Source: Emiliania huxleyi CCMP1516 (lineage: Eukaryota > Haptophyta > Isochrysidales > Noelaerhabdaceae). From it: a DNA stretch of 64,000 bases. The position numbers and the translations under genes were made by a program. The stretch lies in NCBI RefSeq assembly GCF_000372725.1, contig NW_005197426.1, positions 525,411 to 589,410 of the forward strand, given 5' to 3'. Below, piece by piece: positions 59,301-64,000 of this stretch (the first letter of the stretch is position 1; each line of letters begins with the position of its first letter). Below the pieces are notes generated by a model. It made no database searches, was not told the origin of the DNA, and saw only the letters and a list, made by a program, of their open reading frames with translations.

Positions 59301-62300
59301 CGTCAGGCGCCCTTAGCTGCACCTCGTCAAACGGCACGTACTCGTACTCCCGCCGCCCCAGCACGCCCACCGCCTTGATGCGGTAGCTGCGCGCCGGCGA
59401 CACGCCCCGCACGCGAGGCGTCCAGTCGAAGCGGCCGTACGTCGCCGAGAAGCGGTCGCACACCGCCACAAAGTCGGACGGAGGCAGCACCTCCCGCGCG
59501 TCGAGCATGCCTACCAGCGCCGCCGCGTCGACACGCGCCTCGCCGCGCACGCGCAGGGCATACATCGTCGATGCGGCGCCCGAGCCGTACGAGAAGACGC
59601 CGATGCGAGAGCCGACCGGCGGCGACGCGTGCAGCAGGAGCGAGGCGAGGTTGACGTAGGTGGCGGCGGTGTGCATCGGGCCGATGCGCGAGGCGAGGCG
59701 GAGCGACGGAGCCACCAGCCGCTCGAACATCGCCTCCACCTCCTCCTCGCCGACAGAGCCCTCGCCGTGCGCCGCTGCGATGGCGCTCTCAAAGGCGTGC
59801 CGCACAAACTTGGGCCCGCTGCCGAGGTGGAAGACGAGGAAGTCGTGCGCGTCGACAAAGGTGCCGCCGCCCCGCGCCTCGGCCTCGCGCTGGCAGGCGG
59901 CGAGGCACGAGAAGTACACCTCCATCGAGCCGGGGCCGTCGTAGATCGGGCCCATCGTCGGCCAGCCCACCGGCTTGTAGAAGTCCCACTCGTGCACGAT
60001 GTGGCTCACGCGGCCGGCCTCGAGCGCGAGGGGCGCGTCCGGCCCGACCAGCATCGCCACGCACGCCGCGCCGTTCATGAAGGGGTACTGCTTGGGCGCG
60101 TCGCTCACGTCGGTGCACACGGCGATCGCCCACCGCCCGTCCCACGCCGAGCTCTCCACCCAGTTGGCGCACGCGAGCAGCGCCGCCGTGCCGCCGTAGC
60201 AGGCGTGGTAGCAGTCGATGCCCTCCACGTTGGCGCAGCCGTGCGGCGCAAAGAGCGCCATCAGGTGGCTCTTCACGCTCTTGGACCGGTCGAGCAGCGA
60301 CTCGGTCCCCACCTGCAGCATGCCCACGTCCTCGTACCGCAGGCCGTGCGCCTCGACCAGCCGCCGCACCGCCGTGAGCGCCATCGACACGACGTCCTCG
60401 TCCTCGTCGCACGCGGCCCACTCGGCCATCCGCAGCCCGACCGTGTACTTGCCCGGCACGCCGTGCGCGGTCTCGAGCTCGGCCGCCGAGACGGCGTGGC
60501 GAGGCACGTACACCTCGAGCGCGTGCAGGCCGGCGTGGCGGGAGGTGGTCTCAGAGGGAGGGTGCGGGCTCGGTAGGAGGGCGGGTGCTGGTGCTGGCGG
60601 CGGAGAGGACAGCTTCCGGCGGGCGGCTGCGCCGGCCAGCAAGCGCTCGCTTGGCGGCTGGAGGGATCGGAGATGGAGCCCCTCCCGCTTCGCGGCGGGC
60701 AAAGCCCGGGGCGGACTGCTCAGCCCTTCAAGAAGCAGCGCCTCGTTGCTGCGCCTGGCCTCTTGCGCCGCCTCGTCAGCTGCCGGGCGACAGGTGAGCC
60801 GCAGCATGTGCCGCACGCCTACCGCCGGGTGCTGCACGAGCCAATGCGCAAACCGCAGCGCTCGCTCACCAGCGCCCTCGACCCGCTCGCTCGCGAGGCC
60901 CAGCTCCAGAGCTCGAGCCGAGCTCACGGCCCCTTCTTGCAGAAGGCACTTTGCGTCGTCGGCTTGGAGCAAGTGGAAGGCCGCCGCTCGAGTGCACTCA
61001 CTCTCGCCGTCGAAGGAAAACGCAGCCCCTGCCTCCACGATGCGATAGTGCGCCCCGAGGCATGCATGCAGCAGCAGGCCCGCAGCCTGCCCTCGCACGC
61101 AGCAGACGACGACGACGCCCGCCTCGCTGAGCCTGCTCATCGCGGCGTCGAGGCGGTGGCACGCCTCGCGAGACAGGCTGTCCGACGGTCCACCCTGCCC
61201 CTCCGCGGAGAGGACGAGCACTCGCAAAGTCGGCGAGAGCTTGTCCAGAACCAGGAGCGCATCGCGCCACAGGCCTCCGACCGACGCGGCAGTCACCTCG
61301 AGCAGCGCCACCCGCGAGTCCGCGTCCGCCTCAATCGTCACCTCGGAGGCTGGCAAGGGCGATGGCGCGCGCAGCCTCGGCGCTGACGAGACGAAGTGGC
61401 GCTCCAGCCGCGCCAACTCGGCATCGAGCTCCTCCCAGCTCCCCACAAAGTCGACCAGCCCGAGCCGCTGCGCGGTGGCGGCGTCGATGGCGTCGCCCGT
61501 GCAGAAGAGCCACTCGCACGCCGCGGGGCTCAGCCGCCGCCTCGCCGCGACGCTGACCACGCCGGGCAAGGCGCCGCGACGGATCTCGGGGAAGCCAAAG
61601 GTGGCGTCCGAGTGCGCGAGCACCGCCGTGCCGAGGCAGGGGAAGAGCATTCCTCCTCCGCGAGTGGCGCCATGGCAAACCACCACCTTTGGCATCGGCG
61701 CGTCGCGAAGCCGCTCGAGCAGCTGGCCAAAGGCGGGCAAGCCGTCGAGAAAGCTGCCGCTCTTGAGGTTGGCTGGCGACGGGTCGGCGCCGAGGCAGAA
61801 GTGCTCAGACCCCTCCACGCCGCGGAAGACGAGGAGCGCGTTGTCGGGCCAGTCCAGCTCCAGGCCGCCAAGAGAAGCGGGAACGAAAACGGTGTGGACG
61901 GTGAACTCGGGCGGGGCGGCGACGCTGGGTGGCTCGAGAAGGAACGACGAAAGATCCAGCGGCGGTACGGCGTAGGAGTCGGTAATAGGGGCCTTGGCGA
62001 AGGCACCGCCGTTGGCGAGTCGGCATTCGGCGTGGCCGACAGCCTCTGCGGCCCGGTGCGCCACGTCGGCTGCGACTCGAGACTGCAGGAGGGCCTGCGC
62101 GGCATCTGCTCGAACGATCTCACACGCGACGTCAAAGGCGCGACGCTGCGTAGCCTCGACTCCCTCGGTACACACCTCATTTGCGAGCCTCGCCTCGCGT
62201 GCTGCGGCGGCGTCGAGCGTGTCGTTGGTGAGATAGATGGAGAGCGCCCGTGCTCGCCCCACCGCGTTTGGAAGGGTCTGAGACAGCATGCCGAGAGGAC

Positions 62301-64000
62301 AGACGCCGCGCACGAGGTTGCCGTGCTCGAACGTGGCCTTCGAGTCGGCCACAATGTAGTCAGCGTGCAGGCAGGCAGCGACGCCGCCGCCAATCAGCTT
62401 GCCGTGCACCGCGGCGATCAATGGCACGCCGAGCTTGTACAGCGCGCCAAAGCCGTCGTACCACACCTGCATTCCGAGCGCAACAGCAGCAAGCGGCGCA
62501 GCCGCCTTCTCCCGTTGAAAGGGGTTGCCGCCGACCGAGAAGTGCGGGCCCGCGCCCTGGAGCACAATCGCCTTGACGAGCGGGTCACGGCCGATGCTCG
62601 CCGCCGCCTCCGCCACGTCCTCGGCGAGCTCCGCCGAGAAGCTGTTCATGCGCGACGGGTCGTTCAGCTCCACCACCGCCACCTTCGACTCGCCATCGAC
62701 GTAGAGCCGCACGAGCCGCTTGCCGATGGAGCGTGGCGGGCGGGGAAAGAGCGAGCCCATCGCAACGAGTGCGGCGTCGACACTCGGCGCAGGCAGGAGC
62801 GAGCGGCAGGCCTTCAAGAGCGGAGCAGGGAGAGAGGAGAGGCGCTGCACGAGGCGGCGAGACTCGGCGGCCGCAGTGGCGGGCGAGAGAGCCGAGTCCA
62901 CCAGGCCAGCTTGTGCTGCATCGGACGCCGACAGCGTTGTGGCTGTCGCTGTCCCCGCACGCCGCCTCTGGAGGCGCAGAGAGCCCTCTGGCTGCATGGA
63001 GAGGGTGAAGGTGGTGTCGGCGACGACCACCGTGGCGGCGTCGAGGAGCAGGAGCGCGCCCGCACCGCCCACCAGCCCTCGGCAGAGGAGCACGAGAGGC
63101 TCTCGCCGGGCCCGGAGCCATTCGCTCAGCTCCTCGCTCGCGTCGAGGGTGAGGCTCTGCAGCTGGACGAGCGCAGCCGCGTCGGGCAGGCGGCGGAGGC
63201 GACGCAGAGCAGAGGAGGCTCGCATGCCGCCAGCCAGCCTGCAGCTCGGTGCCGGCCCCTTGTCCTTTGCCTCGTACCAGGGGAACGAGCGGCGCTTGTA
63301 CACGAGAGGAGGCAGAGACGGAGGTCCGGCCGATGCTGCAGGCGCCGCCTCGAGCACGGCGTGGGCAATGGTGCCGCTGTACCCAAACGAGCTCACGCCA
63401 CCGGCGACTCCCGACGTAGTCTGGCTGCCCTGGGTGAGCAGCGCCGCCCCTTGGCCAAGCACATGCGCCGACACTTGCGGGTTTAGCACCCGAAGCTGCC
63501 CGTTGGGCGCTCCGGATCGCGCCTTCAGGGCAATAGCTAGCCCAAGCAAGCCCGCCAGCCCCGCAGCTGGCTCGAGGTGTCCGACGCTCGCCTTGAGGGT
63601 TCCCACCAAAATGCCGTCGAGCGAGCCGTACCCCTTGCTCGCCGCCTTTAGCTCGATCGGATCGCCCAGCGCCGTCCCGGTGCCGTGCGACTCGTGCAAG
63701 CAGAGCCGCTGCCCGCCGGCCAGCTGTGCTGCGGCGCGGCCGAGGAGCGCTGCCTGCGCCGATCCACTAGGAGCGGTGAGGCTCGCGCTCCGCCCGTCCT
63801 GCGCAATGGAGGAGAAGGCTACGCGATTGGCAGCGTCGCCGCCCGAGCCAAGGACGAGCGAACCGACGCCTTCCGATCGCACGTACCCGTTGGCTCGCCG
63901 GTCAAAGGTGCGGCAGCGGCCGTCTGCAGAGAGCATGCCCGCCCTCGCGTACGCCACAGAGATAGACGGCGTGAGCACCAAATTGACAGCCGTGACGAGC
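3676..64000 (-). CDS. Giant multimodular trans-AT type I polyketide synthase, C-terminal ~20,100 residues (5' partial)
   Basis: One frame runs without interruption from the window edge (64000) to TGA at 3678-3676. The first apparent start, at 63981-63979, is TTG, and the frame continues upstream of it inside a ketosynthase, so the real start is outside. The visible part, about 2 MDa, holds 13 modules built from KS, DH, ER, KR, ACP, HMG-CoA-synthase-like, crotonase and thioesterase domains, each listed below. KS Cys/His/His motifs, KR Ser/Tyr/Asn, DH HxxxGxxxxP and ACP DSL motifs are kept throughout the visible copies. No acyltransferase is present, so malonyl units must come from a separate AT. 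It ends in a thioesterase and an EF-hand loop, consistent with the terminal protein of its assembly line. No internal intron is needed anywhere in 60 kb. It resembles haptophyte megasynthases such as the PKZILLAs in scale and design; identity with any known gene is not claimed. Confidence 0.95.
3703..3738 (-). other. C-terminal EF-hand calcium-binding loop of the PKS
   Basis: The 12 residues DTDGDGVLSAAE match the canonical EF-hand loop exactly: Asp at 1, 3 and 5, Gly at 6, a hydrophobic residue (Leu) at 8, Ser at 9 and Glu at 12. It sits eight residues before the stop, right after the last thioesterase. Only the loop and short flanks are present, so a single rather than paired hand. A role in Ca-dependent docking or TE control is inference. 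Confidence 0.8.
11188..14167 (-). other. PKS module 12: KS-KR-ACP
   Basis: KS (12900-14167) has DAACASGL. KR 11530-12767: its structural half and nucleotide-binding part (TGGTSGVG) match module 9. The Tyr region is different from all others, FSSIAALIAGGAANYSAAN, one residue shorter but with Ser, Tyr and Asn kept. Its end carries the AGGEAASAHLKARGYG patch of module 11. ACP 11188-11415. Expected hydroxyl. It is a mosaic of its neighbours. Confidence 0.9.
14207..17188 (-). other. PKS module 11: KS-KR-ACP
   Basis: KS (15920-17188) has DAACASGL and the same tail as KS10. KR 14545-15783; near its end a patch reading MAGGEAASAHLKARGYGLI replaces the MAAEESINARIQASGFTLI text of modules 9 and 10, while the flanks are unchanged. 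ACP 14207-14433. Expected hydroxyl. Confidence 0.9.
17228..20208 (-). other. PKS module 10: KS-KR-ACP
   Basis: KS (18940-20208) begins LALTVQGLAARW and has DAACASGL, EAHGTGTPLGD and HKANAGHAEP. KR 17566-18805 (structural half from HRYATEF; TGGTGGVS, with Ser for the third Gly of the loop; ANYAAAN). ACP 17228-17455. A block of this module (about 17740-19295) looks identical to module 11. Expected hydroxyl. Confidence 0.9.
20248..23222 (-). other. PKS module 9: KS-KR-ACP
   Basis: KS (21955-23222) begins AWALSLAASLPS and has DTACSAAL, like KS5/KS8. After GEGC it switches to AVLAMREESSGFLELS, the text otherwise found in KS2 and KS3, so it looks chimeric. KR 20585-21827 (TGGTSGVG, one Gly-to-Ser change in the nucleotide-binding loop; FSSVAALLGSAGQANYAAAN). 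ACP 20248-20475 (GIDSLGATEAVSRL). Expected hydroxyl. This is the first of four consecutive KR-only modules with a period of about 3,020 bases. Confidence 0.9.
23297..28015 (-). other. PKS module 8: KS-DH-ER-KR-ACP (fully reducing)
   Basis: KS (26750-28015) has DTACSAAL and the lead-in AWALSLAASLPS, like KS5 and KS9. DH 25875-26675, structural KR half about 25310-25848, ER 24325-25300, KR catalytic half 23585-24299 (ending LQASGIGLISLEQ), ACP 23297-23512. From the ER to the ACP it is nearly base-for-base module 4 at offset 19,980, which suggests recent copying or conversion. Expected saturated unit. Confidence 0.9.
28090..32792 (-). other. PKS module 7: KS-DH-ER-KR-ACP (fully reducing)
   Basis: KS (31530-32792) has DAACGSGL, EAHGTGTPLGD and HKANAGHAEP, and belongs to the KR-associated KS type starting LALAVQGL. 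DH 30657-31447 (HVVRGRVVFP, DLDGSLH); its post-DH linker is shorter than in modules 4 and 8. Structural KR half about 30110-30640. ER 29115-30093 (GLNFRDVLNVLGAYPG; AGAGGVGLTSQEYC). KR catalytic half 28378-29092 (FSSIAALIGGGGQSNYAAAN). ACP 28090-28303 (SGLDSLGAVEL). Expected saturated unit. Confidence 0.9.
32835..35828 (-). other. PKS module 6: KS-KR-ACP
   Basis: KS (34548-35828) has ETACSASL, EAHGTGTPLGD and KANCGHAEP. Its N-terminal half matches KS2/KS3, but a segment after GEGC (AVLVSPGERGPASVPH) is unique. KR runs 33175-34411 (structural half from HSYVTEF; catalytic half from 33890 with TGGTGGVG, WHAAGVLAD, FSSVAALLGSAGQ and ANYAAAN). ACP 32835-33062 is of a second ACP type, GIDSLGATEAVSRL. 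Expected product is a beta-hydroxyl. It is the first of the KR-only modules and is separated from the later run of four by two fully reducing modules. Confidence 0.9.
35932..36492 (-). repeat. Tandem ACP duplication in module 5
   Basis: Two ACP coding units of about 330 bases each, almost identical and including the Pro/Ala-rich lead-in (LLASLAGGG). They differ at a few positions, for example GGGMQG versus GGGSQG. Confidence 0.93.
36646..39130 (-). repeat. Tandem duplication of the HMGS domain in module 5
   Basis: Copies at 37930-39130 and 36646-37848 with the same period and the same kind of linker as in module 2. The shared linker shows that the duplication happened once and the doubled unit was then copied between modules, or that the two loci are kept alike by conversion. 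Confidence 0.9.
43275..48022 (-). other. PKS module 4: KS-DH-ER-KR-ACP (fully reducing)
   Basis: KS (46745-48022) has a distinct active-site context, DTACSSGI, and preceding text GLVSMCAV unlike any other KS here. DH 45855-46655 (HVVRGRVVVP; one Phe-to-Val change against the others). The structural KR half (45290-45830, HLYVTSWERS) is followed by an enoyl reductase (44305-45280) with GLNFRDVLNVLGAYPGDP and the nucleotide-binding AGAGGVGLTSQEY. The KR catalytic half is 43565-44279 (SGGTGGLG, WHAAGVLSD, QSNYAAANGMLDA). ACP 43275-43492 has SGLDSLGAVEL. Expected product is a saturated methylene pair. The ER-KR-ACP part is almost identical to module 8 at a constant offset of 19,980 bases. Confidence 0.9.
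48075..51794 (-). other. PKS module 3: KS-DH-KR-ACP
   Basis: KS (50535-51794) has ETACSASL, EAHGTGTPLGD and KANCGHAES, and is close to KS2 and KS6. DH (49655-50452) starts at HPLLQRREAD and keeps the HxxxGxxxxP motif as HVVRGRVVFP and the catalytic Asp in DLDGSLH. KR comprises a structural half (about 49082-49620, beginning HLYVTEW) and a catalytic half (48375-49082) with TGGLGGLG, WHAAGVLAD, FSSVAALL and the Tyr/Asn in ANYSAAN. ACP 48075-48277 has GLDSLGAVELRNQL. Expected outcome is an alpha,beta-unsaturated unit. This is the only DH-KR module without an ER apart from the modified last module. Confidence 0.9.
51905..58848 (-). other. PKS module 2: KS-ECHa-ECHb-ECHc-ECHd-HMGS-HMGS-ACP
   Basis: KS (57585-58848) is complete: ETACSASL (Cys codon 58337-58335), EAHGTGTPLGD, KANCGHAEP. 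Crotonase series: ECHa 57010-57456 (degenerate), ECHb 56240-56946 (SVGGNPF and LIGGG), ECHc 55620-56137 (CLGGDPSP, RRGALPG), ECHd 55015-55578 (degenerate). Two HMGS-like domains follow in tandem, 53568-54768 and 52282-53490, each keeping ACYGGTAAL, VGTESLLDRSKSVKS and WDFYKP. They are joined by a linker of about 28 residues (DATPQICFCPIALPPSSPP). ACP 51905-52133 has GLDSLG. It is probably a second beta-branching module. Whether both HMGS copies work, or one is a spare or scaffold, cannot be told from sequence because both keep the catalytic residues. Confidence 0.88.
52282..54768 (-). repeat. Tandem duplication of the HMGS domain in module 2
   Basis: Two copies of about 1,200 bases (53568-54768 and 52282-53490), period about 1,284 bases, nearly identical in sequence and joined by an in-frame linker of about 78 bases. 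The linker lacks a plausible AG acceptor before the second copy, so it is read as coding rather than as an intron. Confidence 0.9.
58960..64000 (-). other. PKS module 1 (partial): [KS]-ECHa-ECHb-ECHc-ECHd-HMGS-ACP
   Basis: KS (63350-64000) is cut by the window. Its active-site Cys lies outside, but the His motifs ESHGTGTALGD and KASVGHLEP are present. Four crotonase-like stretches follow. ECHa (about 62780-63226) is degenerate. ECHb (62010-62716) is full length with HFSVGGNPF and GKLIGGG oxyanion-hole segments. ECHc (61390-61905) has HFCLGADPSP and FPEIRRGALPG. ECHd (60780-61345) is degenerate. A Pro-rich linker leads to an HMGS-like domain (59338-60537, about 400 residues, normal length) with Glu in VGTESLLDRSKSVKS, Cys in HACYGGTAAL (Cys codon 60201-60199), WDFYKP and the His in VFHLGSG. 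ACP (58960-59188) carries GLDSLG. By family knowledge, HMGS plus two crotonases install a carbon branch at the beta-keto position. This is the only HMGS module here with a single HMGS. Confidence 0.85.

Noticed and set aside
63979-63981. TTG as the start of the PKS
   Set aside because: It is an internal Leu codon of a KS; the frame and the KS similarity continue upstream to the window edge.
3676-64000. Acyltransferase domain hidden in the linkers
   Set aside because: No GHSxG-type AT motif or AT-length segment between KS and the next domain. The only GxSxG motifs are GASFG in the two hydrolases of the last module.
1-64000. Bacterial origin (for example a myxobacterial or streptomycete trans-AT cluster)
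   Set aside because: Perfect CA microsatellite, C/T-tract splice acceptor, ankyrin debris, low gene density, no Shine-Dalgarno or operon pattern, and cis HMGS fusion unlike bacterial clusters. Not absolutely excluded for individual domains by ancient transfer.

Overview
The window looks like nuclear DNA from a microalga, most probably a haptophyte of the Prymnesium/Chrysochromulina/Emiliania type. GC content is very high with almost only G/C in third codon positions. There is a CA microsatellite, a C/T-rich intron-like tract with a clean acceptor, an ankyrin relic of the kind common in haptophytes, no operon structure, and one colossal type I polyketide synthase (PKS). Megadalton PKSs are established in haptophytes (the PKZILLA enzymes of Prymnesium parvum). 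The species assignment is inference; no rRNA or organelle marker is present.

Layout: everything supported is on the minus strand. From high to low coordinates: (1) 64000-3676, one uninterrupted reading frame of about 20,100 codons encoding the C-terminal part of a giant multimodular PKS. The frame is open at the window edge, so the true start lies outside. (2) 3675-1578, a non-coding stretch with a CA repeat, G/C palindromes and a frame-broken ankyrin repeat. (3) 1577-240, a 445-codon gene with an SH3-like N-terminus, a CxxC-x17-CxxC finger and a low-complexity Ala/Glu C-terminus. (4) A C/T-rich minisatellite ending in a good splice acceptor, then 46 codons of likely coding exon (138-1) running off the window.

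The PKS reads as 13 modules, the first truncated. By eye I count 13 KS, 14 ACP, 10 KR, 5 DH, 3 ER, 5 HMG-CoA-synthase-like (HMGS), 14 crotonase-like (ECH; about 7 intact-looking and 7 degenerate) and 2 thioesterase domains, plus a C-terminal EF-hand loop. No acyltransferase or methyltransferase is visible, so extender units must be loaded by a trans-acting AT. Order: M1 [KS]-ECHx4-HMGS-ACP; M2 KS-ECHx4-HMGSx2-ACP; M3 KS-DH-KR-ACP; M4 KS-DH-ER-KR-ACP; M5 KS-ECHx4-HMGSx2-ACPx2; M6 KS-KR-ACP; M7 and M8 KS-DH-ER-KR-ACP; M9-M12 KS-KR-ACP; M13 KS-DH-ECH-ECH-TE-KR-ACP-TE-EF-hand.

The most notable points are: beta-branching enzymes (HMGS plus crotonases), normally free-standing proteins in bacteria, fused in cis and repeated three times; KS subtypes that track the chemistry of the preceding module exactly; a crotonase-crotonase-hydrolase block inserted into the structural half of the last KR; and nearly identical module blocks that point to ongoing gene conversion. 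If co-linear, the visible part would build a chain with three beta-branch sites, one alkene, three fully reduced units and a run of four consecutive hydroxyl-bearing units before release.
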